DNA of 64,000 nt, taken from contig CANQUD010000002.1 of the NCBI GenBank assembly GCA_947626935.1, forward strand, positions 17,587 through 81,586, given 5' to 3'. Each line of letters begins with the position of its first letter. Within the stretch, counting starts at the first letter, position 1. The translations under genes and the position numbers were made by a program. Below, in pieces: positions 28,540-37,295 of the stretch. Source of the stretch: an uncultured Clostridia bacterium. GTDB lineage: Bacteria > Bacillota > Clostridia > Christensenellales > Borkfalkiaceae. The notes beneath the pieces are model-generated. The model was given only the letters and a program-made list of their open reading frames with translations, ran no database searches and was not told the origin of the DNA.

Positions 28540-28578
28540 ACCAAGCCGCCTGCCGATCTGATCGGCAGGCGGCTTGGT
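28540..28578. terminator. 39-nt perfect palindrome between convergent genes (possible bidirectional terminator)
   Basis: ACCAAGCCGCCTGCCGATC-T-GATCGGCAGGCGGCTTGGT. Confidence 0.55.
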
Positions 28579-28582
28579 AGAA

Positions 28583-29458
28583 TTATTCTTTCACGATCTT
28601 TGCAAGGAAAAACCCTTCAAACAGATCTGTCGGGGGGATGCAGAGCGTTCCTTCCATGCTCGGAAGGTGCGGGATCCCCTCAAATGGTGTTACGGGTTCA
28701 AGACGGGATCTGCATGAACAGATTCCCCGCTTCACGACTTCCTCGTTCTCCCGTTTCAGAACAGAACAAGTGGAATAGACAAGCTCTCCGCCCTTCTTCA
28801 GCAATCGGAGAGCTTTTTTGAGCAGTTTTTCCTGTAAAACGGCACATTTTTCCACAAAGGCGGCGTCGATCCGCGCTTCTCTTCCCTCTGTGACCGTTCC
28901 GCTCCCGCTGCACGGCGCATCGAGCAAGATCTTGTCGAACGCAAATGCGTCATCGAGAAGAAGAGTGTCCGTGCAGATCGCCGTGACCCGACCCGCTCCC
29001 TGCCGTCCGAGATTGAATTTTAACCGCTGAAAGCGATTTTTGTCCCGTTCGCAGGCAGTGATAAGCGCTTTTCCGTCAGAAAGCGCCAAGAGTTCCGTCG
29101 TCTTTCCCCCGGGCGCCGCCGTCATGTCGAGCACGCTCTCCTTCTCCGAGGGTTTCAGATAGAGCGGCGGCAACATCGAGGAAAGACTCTGCAGATAGAT
29201 CTTGCCTTCTGTGTAAAGCTCTGTGTGCCAAAGATCCTCTTCCCTGACGTCCTTCAGAATGAGCGCGTCCGAGTACCACGGCACCTCTTCAAACGAAAAA
29301 CCCGCCTTCAAAAGGGCATTCTTCCCCTCTTCGGCGGTAATTTTTAAGGAATTGATGCGGAGCGTCACGGGACGGATGGCAGAATACCCCGCCTCAAAGG
29401 TTCCGAGAGCATCTTCACCGTGATCGGCAAGAAGGAGAGAGCGCAGAGCGGCGTTCAC
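28583..29458 (-). CDS. RsmB/RsmF-like rRNA (cytosine-C5) methyltransferase
   Basis: VLDMTAAPGGKTTELLAL, DAPCSGSGTV, VYSTCSVLKRENEEVV; GTG start overlapping flavodoxin TGA. Confidence 0.88.
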   Translation of the reverse strand: MNAALRSLLLADHGEDALGTFEAGYSAIRPVTLRINSLKITAEEGKNALLKAGFSFEEVPWYSDALILKDVREEDLWHTELYTEGKIYLQSLSSMLPPLYLKPSEKESVLDMTAAPGGKTTELLALSDGKALITACERDKNRFQRLKFNLGRQGAGRVTAICTDTLLLDDAFAFDKILLDAPCSGSGTVTEGREARIDAAFVEKCAVLQEKLLKKALRLLKKGGELVYSTCSVLKRENEEVVKRGICSCRSRLEPVTPFEGIPHLPSMEGTLCIPPTDLFEGFFLAKIVKE

Positions 29459-29928
29459 TTGATGTTTCCCGCCCATTCGGTAATGGTGCTGTCGGGCGTC
29501 ACCTGCGTCTTTTCGTTGAACTTGACGTTCAGGATCTGCTCGACCTTCCCCCCGCGGATCGCTTTTTTGAAGTCGCTGGGCGTGTGACCGAGCCAACCGC
29601 CGTTCGTGGCGAAGGGATAGACCGTCTTTCCCTTCCAATCGACGGACTTCATAAAGGATTTCACGGCGGGAGCGAACGTGTACCACCAAACGGGCGTCCC
29701 GAGCACGATCGTATCGTATTCCGCAATGTTGACGGCAAGCGGATAGAGCTGGGGAACATACCCGCTCTCCACTTCTTTTTTTCCAAGGCTGACGAGGACG
29801 TCATAGTCGTCGGGATAGTTCTTGACCGTTCTGATCTCGGCAATGTCGGCATCGATCTGCTTTGCGATCTTCCGCGCGACCGTCCGCGTGTTTCCCCCGA
29901 AAGAATAATAGACAACGAGCTTTTTCAT
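29455..29928 (-). CDS. flavodoxin
   Basis: KLVVYYSFGGNTRTVARKIA, IVLGTPVWWYTFAPAVKSFM. Confidence 0.88.
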   Translation of the reverse strand: MKKLVVYYSFGGNTRTVARKIAKQIDADIAEIRTVKNYPDDYDVLVSLGKKEVESGYVPQLYPLAVNIAEYDTIVLGTPVWWYTFAPAVKSFMKSVDWKGKTVYPFATNGGWLGHTPSDFKKAIRGGKVEQILNVKFNEKTQVTPDSTITEWAGNIK

Positions 29929-29946
29929 GTTCGGTCCCCCGATTTC

Positions 29947-30897
29947 TCAATAGAATGTTGCAACCTCTTCCGCTTCGGGAAGGGACGCCGTCCTCTCGGC
30001 GGTATAGACCTTCAGGACGGGTCCGAGTCCGCCGTAAAGTTTATGGTTTTCGATGTCGATGCGGGCGGTAATGACGAGCCAGTCGTTTGTTCGGACTTCA
30101 AGGGACGGATCTCCTTCACAGACGAGACCGCTGTAAGCGATGTCCGCGGCGCAGCAGGTCATGACGAGCCGACCGATGCCGAACGTCCCCGCCTTCATCT
30201 TCCGATCGAGCGCGACGATGCCCTTGAGACGGACCGTCTTTCCGTCGTATTTGTCGGGTTCCTCGCGGATGTCACGATAAAAATAGGCGTAGTCCCTGTC
30301 CTCGATGTTGATGACAGGTGCTTGGAGATCGTACGGAAGCGGATCCTCGATGTCATCGTATTCCGCCCTTCCGCCGATGTACTCATAGACGATATCGGGA
30401 CGGCGGGAAGCCGCTCGGACGATCTTGTGGAAGTCCTCTCTCTTCAGCTCGCCCTTGAAACGGTTGAAAACGACCATATCGGCATATTGGATCTTGTCGA
30501 ACACGAGCTGCCGCATGTTCGTATTGTAGGAGATGAAGGTGTTTGCATCGAAAAAGGTCATCACCTGCGCAATCATCCAACCGTCGGGCATCGCCTCGAA
30601 AAACCGATCGAGGAGCATCATCCCGTTCCATTCGACAACGACGCGCTCGGCATTGTTTTCCTTGGCGATCTTGGTGAGATTGGGAACGTTGAGTCCCTCT
30701 TCATCCACCTTTACGACGGCATACTTGCGCACGGCAAAGCGGGACGGCGTATACTCCTCTTCCCCGTCCTCGCAGACGAGCAACAGAGTTTTTTCGCCCG
30801 AATCGAAGCGTTCGTCCTCGAACGTCTCTTGTATGAATTTGGTCTTGCCTGCATCGAGAAACCCCAAAAACAGGTAGACGGGAACTTCTTTCGGCAT
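29947..30897 (-). CDS. COG0523-like GTPase domain fused to YcgQ/TIGR03943-like C-terminal domain
   Basis: Walker A GFLDAGKTKF, then GKTVRLKGIVALDRKMKAGTFGIGRLVMTCCAADIAYSGLVCEG resembling the YcgQ C-terminal domain. Confidence 0.65.
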   Translation of the reverse strand: MPKEVPVYLFLGFLDAGKTKFIQETFEDERFDSGEKTLLLVCEDGEEEYTPSRFAVRKYAVVKVDEEGLNVPNLTKIAKENNAERVVVEWNGMMLLDRFFEAMPDGWMIAQVMTFFDANTFISYNTNMRQLVFDKIQYADMVVFNRFKGELKREDFHKIVRAASRRPDIVYEYIGGRAEYDDIEDPLPYDLQAPVINIEDRDYAYFYRDIREEPDKYDGKTVRLKGIVALDRKMKAGTFGIGRLVMTCCAADIAYSGLVCEGDPSLEVRTNDWLVITARIDIENHKLYGGLGPVLKVYTAERTASLPEAEEVATFY

Positions 30898-30900
30898 GCC

Positions 30901-31977
30901 TTACCCCAAAAACAATCCCTTGAGCTTCTCTTCGTCGAGCTTGCAACCGATGACGCAGAGCCTTCCCGTGACGGCGGGAGATCCCGTGCGGACATCGGCT
31001 TCCCCGGGGACGAAATCGAAATAGATCCAGTTTTCGCCGCCGTTCACATAGCCCTTTGCGCGGAGAACTTGCCCGTAGTCGCCCGAATCGAGCGCATTGA
31101 GCGCCTTTTGGAGCATTTCCTGCGAAAAGACCTTTGCGGTCTCCGTCCCCCAGCTCGTGAATATTTCGTCGGCATGATGGTGGTGATGATGTGCATGCCC
31201 CTCTTCATCATGATGACAATGTTCATGTTCGTCGTCATCATCGTGATGATGGTGATGGCAATGCTCATGTTCATCATCGTCGTCATCATCATGATGGTGG
31301 TGATGATGACATTCGCATTCGGGGTCGTCACACTCCTCTTCGTCGTGTTCATGCGCTTCCGCGGCAAGTTTATCGAGTTCCGCCTTGAGACTGTCCGTCT
31401 TTTGCATGGCGAGAAGGATATCTTTCCCGTCGAGTTTGTCCCAATCTGTCGTGATGACGGTGACGGAAGTGTGTTCCTTCAGAAGAGAGACGGCTTCCTC
31501 GGTCTTTGTCGGATCGGAAGTGTGAGAAAGGACGATGCAGCTTGCATTTTCCACTTGATCGAGGAAGAATTCCCCGAAATTGCGGAGATAGACCTTGCAC
31601 TTCTTCGCATCGACGACGGTGCAGAAGGCGTTAAGGGCGCTGTTCGGCACATCGGCGCGGCGGACTGCCTTGATGACGTCGGAAAGTTTCCCGACGCCCG
31701 AGGGTTCGATGAGGATACGGTCGGGCGAGAACTGCGCAGCGACCTTTTTCAAGGCTTCGGCAAAATCCCCGACGAGCGAACAGCAGATACAGCCCGAGTT
31801 CATCTCGGTGATCTCAATGCCTGCTTCCTTCAAAAATCCGCCGTCGACGCCGATCTCGCCGAACTCATTTTCGATGAGAACGACCTTCTCGCCGCAATAT
31901 GCCTCTTTGATGAGTTTTTTGATGAGCGTCGTCTTTCCCGCACCCAAAAATCCAGAAAAAATATCAATTTTGATCAT
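30901..31977 (-). CDS. CobW/COG0523 family GTP-binding protein with His/Asp-rich region
   Basis: FSGFLGAGKTTLIKKLI, ENEFGEIGVD, NSGCICCSLVGD (CxCC); His/Asp/Glu/Cys-rich tract. Confidence 0.88.
   Translation of the reverse strand: MIKIDIFSGFLGAGKTTLIKKLIKEAYCGEKVVLIENEFGEIGVDGGFLKEAGIEITEMNSGCICCSLVGDFAEALKKVAAQFSPDRILIEPSGVGKLSDVIKAVRRADVPNSALNAFCTVVDAKKCKVYLRNFGEFFLDQVENASCIVLSHTSDPTKTEEAVSLLKEHTSVTVITTDWDKLDGKDILLAMQKTDSLKAELDKLAAEAHEHDEEECDDPECECHHHHHHDDDDDDEHEHCHHHHHDDDDEHEHCHHDEEGHAHHHHHHADEIFTSWGTETAKVFSQEMLQKALNALDSGDYGQVLRAKGYVNGGENWIYFDFVPGEADVRTGSPAVTGRLCVIGCKLDEEKLKGLFLG
31173..31325. repeat. low-complexity CAT/GAT/GTC triplet tract encoding the His/Asp-rich region
   Basis: Imperfect trinucleotide repetition; encodes HHHHHHDDDDDDEHEHCHHHHHDDDDEHEHCHHDEEGHAHHHHHH. 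Confidence 0.8.
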
Positions 31978-32014
31978 GAGAATGCCTCTGTTTGCTTGAA
32001 AGCCCCGTTTGAGA

Positions 32015-33244
32015 TCAGAATGCCCAGTTCCCGTCCTTGAAGAGCTGTACTCTCTCTCCGCTCTTTGTGACGCCGACGATCTCGAGATCTTTGCTGCCGA
32101 TCATGAAATCGACATGGATCGTGCTGTCGTTGATGCCCTTTTCCTTGAGCTGTTCCTTCGTCATGTCCTCAAAGCCTCTCACGCATTCGTTGAAGCCTCT
32201 GCCGAGCGCCAAATGGCAGCTTGCATTTTCATCGAAGAGGGTATTGTAGAAGAGAAGCCCCGTATTGTTGATGGGAGAATCATAGGCAATGAGGGCGCAT
32301 TCGCCGAGCATCTTCGCCCCTTCATCCATCGAGATCATCTTTTCGAGCAGTTCTTGATTCTTCTTTGCCTTGACTTCGACGACCTTGCCGCCCTCAAAGC
32401 GAATGGAGAAGTCCTCGATGAGTTCCCCCTGATAGGAAAGCGGCTTTGTGGAGTAGACGACCCCCTCCGCTTCCCCCGCCTTGGGCGAAATGAAGATCTC
32501 TTCGCTCGGGATGTTGGGGTTGAAATAGGCGCCGCCGAGAGTCTCTTCCCCGCCTCCGCAGAAATGGCTGCCGTCGATGAGTCCGACTTTGAGATCGGTG
32601 CCGTTCTTGGACTTATACTCCAAGGAAACGAGCTTGAGACGGTCGAGATAGTCACACTTCTCGGCAAGTTCATCGTTGTGACGGTGCCAATCCTTCACGG
32701 GGTCGGCTCCGTCTGCGCGGGAAGCCGTCAAAATGGCATCCCAGAGACGTTCGACGGCGCTGCTGCCTGTCGGAGCATCGGGGAACACCTTTTTTGCCCA
32801 CGCCCTCGAGGGGACGGCGGCGATACACCATTGATATTTGTTCTCCATCTCGTCACGGATGGGCTTGATGACCTTGGAACGGGACATGCGGACAGCCGTA
32901 AATTTCTCCTGATCAAGTCCCTTGAGACCGTCGGGATCGGCGGATTCAAGGTACAGCATAGCGGGAAGCTGCTCTTTTCTGTATTCGAGCTTTTCGATCT
33001 CCCACTTTGCAAAGGATTCCAAGGATTCCTGCTTCTGATATTTATAATGCGTCGTCACGAGAGGCTGGTGGCTCCAATCGACGGTCACTTTTCCCGCGCC
33101 CGCGCGGTACAGTTCCTCGACGACCATCTCGACGAACTCGGGTTGGTCGAGTTCCGCCTGCACGACGACCCATTGACCTTTCTTGACGTTGATGCCGGTT
33201 TTCGCAAGAAGTTTTGCATATCGTCTGAGCTGCAATTTATTCAT
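32015..33244 (-). CDS. M29-type aminopeptidase
   Basis: N-terminal LAKTGINVKKGQWVVVQAELDQPEFVEMVVEELYRAGAGKVTVDW and GGAYFNPNIPSEEIFISPKAGEAEGVV. Confidence 0.9.
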   Translation of the reverse strand: MNKLQLRRYAKLLAKTGINVKKGQWVVVQAELDQPEFVEMVVEELYRAGAGKVTVDWSHQPLVTTHYKYQKQESLESFAKWEIEKLEYRKEQLPAMLYLESADPDGLKGLDQEKFTAVRMSRSKVIKPIRDEMENKYQWCIAAVPSRAWAKKVFPDAPTGSSAVERLWDAILTASRADGADPVKDWHRHNDELAEKCDYLDRLKLVSLEYKSKNGTDLKVGLIDGSHFCGGGEETLGGAYFNPNIPSEEIFISPKAGEAEGVVYSTKPLSYQGELIEDFSIRFEGGKVVEVKAKKNQELLEKMISMDEGAKMLGECALIAYDSPINNTGLLFYNTLFDENASCHLALGRGFNECVRGFEDMTKEQLKEKGINDSTIHVDFMIGSKDLEIVGVTKSGERVQLFKDGNWAF

Positions 33245-33368
33245 CTGAACTATCTCCTTTTTATATTGTTAAAGATTACCTTTTTATTATAACCCTTTTT
33301 TTCGCAAAGTCAAACATATCACAAAAAAAGGTGAAAATTGCTTTTCAAATCGCATTTTTCGCCTTTTT

Positions 33369-33399
33369 ACATAGTATTATGCCAGATATAGTACTATGT
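33369..33399. repeat. dispersed palindromic element, copy 3 (diverged)
   Basis: ACATAGTATTATGCCAGATATAGTACTATGT; arms ACATAGTA/TACTATGT. Confidence 0.7.
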
Positions 33400-33892
33400 T
33401 CCCTTGCTCTCTTGTACGTTTCAAGTCGAGGACGCGCTGGTTGGAAGAGCCGCGGAATTTCAATCGGATGTCCTTCAGCTCCTCAATGAACGGTCCGTCG
33501 ACGAGAACATCGATCTCGGAGAGAAGTTCTCTGACCCCCTCTCCGTTGTCCTCCTTGAGCGTCCCGTTTTCATAGGTGTAACCCGTGTAGCACCAAATGT
33601 CCTTTTCGGGAAATCTCTCGCGGAATTTTCTGATAAACGGAAGGAGCACGGTCCTGTTTTCGGGTTCGAAGGGATCACCGCCGAGAAGAGACAGTCCCGC
33701 GATGTAATCGGGCGCAAGCGCCTCGAGGAGTTCCTCTTCCGTCTCTCCCGTAAAGGGTTTTCCGTACGAAAAATCCCATGCAACGGAATTGAAACACCCC
33801 TTGCAATGCCTTCTGCAACCCGAAACAAAGAGGGAGACTCTGACTCCCTCTCCGTTTGCGATATCATATTTTTTGATCTCTGCGTAGTTCAT
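33377..33892 (-). CDS. nrdG: anaerobic ribonucleoside-triphosphate reductase activating protein
   Basis: VSLFVSGCRRHCKGCFN (CxxxCxxC), LSLLGGDPFEPEN; downstream of nrdD. Confidence 0.93.
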   Translation of the reverse strand: MNYAEIKKYDIANGEGVRVSLFVSGCRRHCKGCFNSVAWDFSYGKPFTGETEEELLEALAPDYIAGLSLLGGDPFEPENRTVLLPFIRKFRERFPEKDIWCYTGYTYENGTLKEDNGEGVRELLSEIDVLVDGPFIEELKDIRLKFRGSSNQRVLDLKRTREQGNIVLYLA

Positions 33893-33915
33893 GCGGTTAT
33901 CCGTTCAGAATGTCC

Positions 33916-36084
33916 TCAAAGGTGCAGGACCCTCTCTCTGATCTCCTGCGTTCTGCCTTGGTTCCAGAACTGCGTTCCGATATAACCGCACGTGCGGCGG
34001 GCAACGTTCATCTTGCTCTGGTCGCGGTTATGGCAATACGGGCATTCCCAGATGTATTTGCCGTCCTCTTCCACCGTGACGATCTCGCCGTCGTATCCGC
34101 AAACTTGGCAATAATCGCTCTTTGTATTGAGTTCCGCATACATGATGTTGTCATAGATGAACTGCATCACGGAAAGGACTGCGGGGATATTATCCTGCAT
34201 GTTGGGAACTTCGACGTAGGAGATCGCACCGCCCGGGGAGAGCTGCTGGAATTCGCTCTCGAACTTCAGCTTGGTGAATGCGTCGATCTGTTCTGTCACG
34301 TGAACGTGATAGCTGTTTGTGATATAATTCTTGTCGGTCACGCCGGGGATGATGCCGAATCTCTGCTGAAGCGCCTTGGCGAACTTGTACGTCGTGCTCT
34401 CGAGCGGCGTTCCGTAAAGGGAGAAGTCGATATTGTGCATCGCCTTCCATTCCTTGCACTTGTCGTTCATGTGCTGCATGACGGAGAGCGCAAACGGCTT
34501 CGCATCGGGATCGGTATGCGATTTTCCCGTCATGTACTTCGTGCATTCATAGAGTCCCGCATAGCCGAGCGAGATCGTGGAATACCCGCCGTACAGGAGT
34601 TTATCGATCTTTTCCCCTTTCTTGAGTCTCGCAAGAGCGCCGTACTGCCAAAGAATGGGCGCTGCGTCGGAAAGCGTGCCCTTGAGCCTGTTGTGGCGGC
34701 ACATCAAAGCCCTGTGGCAGAGTTCGAGCCGTTCGTCGAAGATCTTCCAGAACTTCTCCCGATCGCCGCCCGAGGAGAGCGCAACGTCGACCAGATTGAT
34801 CGTGACGACGCCCTGATTGAACCTTCCGTAGTACTTCGGCTTGCCGTTTTCGTCAAGATACGGCGTCAGGAAGCTGCGGCAGCCCATACAGGTGTAGCAA
34901 TGCCCTTCTCCGTTGCGGTCGACCTTGTACTCGAGCATCTTCTTTTCGGAAATATAGTCGGGGACCATGCGCTTTGCCGTGCATTTTGCGGCGAGGCAGG
35001 TAAGATACCAATATCTGCTTCCCTCACGGACATTGTCCTCTTCGAGAACATAGATGAGCTTGGGGAAGGCGGGCGTCACCCAAACGCCCGATTCGTTTTT
35101 GACGCCTTGGATGCGCTGGTTGAGCGTCTCCTCGATGATCATGGCAAGATCTTCGCGCTCGCGTTCGTTGCGGGCTTCGCCGAGGTACATGAATACGGTC
35201 ACGAAGGGTGCCTGTCCGTTCGTCGTCAACAGGGTCACGACCTGATACTGAATGGTCTGGATGCCCTTTTTGATCTCCTCGCGGAGCCTCTTTTCGGCAA
35301 TGCGGTTGATCGTATCTTCCATGACGGCGACATCCGCAAGCTCCTCGGCGACTTCGGCGCGGATCTTACGGCGGCTGATGTCGACAAAGGGAGCAAGGTG
35401 CGTCAGGGAGATCGACTGTCCGCCATACTGGTTGGAAGCGACCTGCGCGATGATCTGCGTGGCGATATTGCAAGCTGTGGAGAAAGAATGCGGCTTCTCG
35501 ATGAACGTCCCCGAGATCACGGTTCCGTTCTGGAGCATGTCCTCAAGGTTGACGAGGTCGCAGTTGTGCATGTGCTGGGCATAGTAGTCCGCATCGTGGA
35601 AGTGAATGATCCCCTCCTCGTGCGCTTCGACGACGTCACGGGGAAGCAGGAGCCTGCGGGTCAGATCCTTGCTGACTTCGCCCGCCATATAGTCGCGCTG
35701 GACGGAATTGACGGTCGGATTTTTGTTGGAATTTTCCTGCTTGACTTCTTCATTGTTGCATTCGATGAGCGTGAGGATCCGCTCGTCGGTCGTGTTTGCT
35801 TTTCTGACGAGGGCACGGGAATAGCGGTAAGTAATGTACTTCCGCGCAACGGCAAACGCCTTTTGGTCCATGATCTGATTCTCGACGAAGTCTTGGATCT
35901 CTTCGACGCTGACGGCACGGTTGAGATCCCCCGCCAAAGCGGAGACCTTCTCGGCGATCGTATTGATCTGGTCCTCGGAGAGGCGGTTGTCGACACTCAC
36001 CTCATTGTTTGCCTTGCGTACGGCGCTGATGATCTTTTGGACGTCGAAGCTGACTTCCGCACCGTTTCTCTTGATGATCTTCAT
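33916..36084 (-). CDS. nrdD: class III anaerobic ribonucleoside-triphosphate reductase
   Basis: ATP-cone MKIIKRNGAEVSFDVQKI, HCYTCMGCRSFLTPY, RRTCGYIGTQFWNQGR glycyl radical site. Confidence 0.97.
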   Translation of the reverse strand: MKIIKRNGAEVSFDVQKIISAVRKANNEVSVDNRLSEDQINTIAEKVSALAGDLNRAVSVEEIQDFVENQIMDQKAFAVARKYITYRYSRALVRKANTTDERILTLIECNNEEVKQENSNKNPTVNSVQRDYMAGEVSKDLTRRLLLPRDVVEAHEEGIIHFHDADYYAQHMHNCDLVNLEDMLQNGTVISGTFIEKPHSFSTACNIATQIIAQVASNQYGGQSISLTHLAPFVDISRRKIRAEVAEELADVAVMEDTINRIAEKRLREEIKKGIQTIQYQVVTLLTTNGQAPFVTVFMYLGEARNEREREDLAMIIEETLNQRIQGVKNESGVWVTPAFPKLIYVLEEDNVREGSRYWYLTCLAAKCTAKRMVPDYISEKKMLEYKVDRNGEGHCYTCMGCRSFLTPYLDENGKPKYYGRFNQGVVTINLVDVALSSGGDREKFWKIFDERLELCHRALMCRHNRLKGTLSDAAPILWQYGALARLKKGEKIDKLLYGGYSTISLGYAGLYECTKYMTGKSHTDPDAKPFALSVMQHMNDKCKEWKAMHNIDFSLYGTPLESTTYKFAKALQQRFGIIPGVTDKNYITNSYHVHVTEQIDAFTKLKFESEFQQLSPGGAISYVEVPNMQDNIPAVLSVMQFIYDNIMYAELNTKSDYCQVCGYDGEIVTVEEDGKYIWECPYCHNRDQSKMNVARRTCGYIGTQFWNQGRTQEIRERVLHL

Positions 36085-36131
36085 AATTTCTCCTCGTAAT
36101 TTTTCCCGTGATTTTTCCCCGAAGGGTGAAA

Positions 36132-36155
36132 AAGCGTTTCCCGCAGGAAACGCTT
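36132..36155 (-). promoter_or_regulatory. stem-loop at predicted 5' end of nrdDG mRNA
   Basis: AAGCGTTTCC / GGAAACGCTT 10-bp stem, 4-nt loop, T run on minus strand. Confidence 0.55.
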
Positions 36156-36157
36156 CT

Positions 36158-36186
36158 ATCATACACGATATTGAAAAAGATGTCAA
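36158..36186 (-). promoter_or_regulatory. nrdDG promoter
   Basis: minus strand TTGACA-N17-TATGAT. Confidence 0.65.
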
Positions 36187-36195
36187 GTGTTTTGG

Positions 36196-36209
36196 CACAA
36201 TATTTAGAT
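36196..36209. promoter_or_regulatory. NrdR box 2 (weaker)
   Basis: CACAATATTTAGAT; centre 32 bp from the stronger box. Confidence 0.55.
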
Positions 36210-36226
36210 AAAAATTTTTGGAGTCA

Positions 36227-36242
36227 CCACTATATCTTGTGG
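36227..36242. promoter_or_regulatory. NrdR box 1
   Basis: CCACTATATCTTGTGG, close to consensus ACACTATATATTGTGT-type. Confidence 0.7.
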
Positions 36243-36319
36243 TTTCGTCGGTTTTTGGCGAAATATGCGCATGAAACAAAAGGCGCAAATGTTACACGCT
36301 GAAAGCATGAAATTTCGGG

Positions 36320-37243
36320 TCAGAATTCGCTCACTTTGAGATTGCTCAAGATCTCCTCGTACTTGTCTTTCGTGAAGGAGATCGTGCCGAACGTCGTGAC
36401 CGCCGCAGTCCCCGCAGCGACGCCCGCGCGGAGAATATCGGGAAGGTCTGCTCCCTGCTGCATCATGTTCGCGACCGCCGCGACCATCGCGTCTCCCGCG
36501 CCGACCGTGGAATTGACTGCGACATTGATGCTCTTGCAATAATAGTTCTTTGTGCCGTTCGTCAGGATCGCGCCGTCCCGTCCGAGAGAGAGCAGGACAT
36601 TCTTTGCTCCCCTGTCGAGCAGCTCCTTGCAGCCCGAGACCATTTCCGTGCGGCTCTTCAATTTTCTGCCGAGCGTATTCTCAAGCTCTTCGAGATTGGG
36701 CTTGACGAGATCGACGCCCGCCTCGAGCGCCGCAAAGAGCCGTCCCCCTTCCGTATCGACGATGCGGAGCGATTTGGGATCGACCGAGCGGAACAGTTCG
36801 CGGTAGTAGCTGTCGTCGACGCCGCGGGGCAAGCTCCCCGAGATCACGGTGACATCCGCGGATGACGACGAGGACTGGATCATGTGGAGAAGTTCGAGCA
36901 GCTTCTCCCCTTCCACCTGCCCGCCGACATCGTTGATCTCGGTGAGCATGGATCGCTTGTCGATACATTTATAGTTCTCGCGGACCCTGCCGCTGTTCCA
37001 GACGAACGTGAACCGTACGCCCTCGCGGTCGAGCGCGTCGATGAACATTTGCCCGTTCTCATTGTACATAAAGCCCGTCGCATGCGCTTCTCCGCCCAGT
37101 CTTGCGACGCCGATCGCGACATTGAGCGCTTTCCCCGTGAAGGAAAGGGCCTTGGATTTGACCACGTTCACCTTCCCGACGTTCAAAGAATCAAGCTCGA
37201 TCGTGACGTCAACACTCGGACTCATGCAGACAGTTAAAATCAT
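36320..37243 (-). CDS. PfkB-family 1-phosphofructokinase / tagatose-6-P kinase
   Basis: MILTVCMSPSVDVTIELD, KALSFTGKALNVAIGVARLGGEAHATGF, NSTVGAGDAMVAA. Confidence 0.87.
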   Translation of the reverse strand: MILTVCMSPSVDVTIELDSLNVGKVNVVKSKALSFTGKALNVAIGVARLGGEAHATGFMYNENGQMFIDALDREGVRFTFVWNSGRVRENYKCIDKRSMLTEINDVGGQVEGEKLLELLHMIQSSSSSADVTVISGSLPRGVDDSYYRELFRSVDPKSLRIVDTEGGRLFAALEAGVDLVKPNLEELENTLGRKLKSRTEMVSGCKELLDRGAKNVLLSLGRDGAILTNGTKNYYCKSINVAVNSTVGAGDAMVAAVANMMQQGADLPDILRAGVAAGTAAVTTFGTISFTKDKYEEILSNLKVSEF

Positions 37244-37295
37244 TTCATACTCCTTGGCGGGATCTCCCCCCTTTGAAGGTCGCGCCGATTATTTT

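Noticed and set aside
29584-32040. 818-aa ORF antisense to flavodoxin and both GTPase genes, including a Met/Val/Ile-rich hydrophobic segment
   Set aside because: Hydrophobic segment is the reverse translation of the His/Asp triplet tract, not a membrane protein.
33910-36099. 729-aa ORF antisense to nrdD
   Set aside because: Shadow ORF; nrdD is unequivocal.
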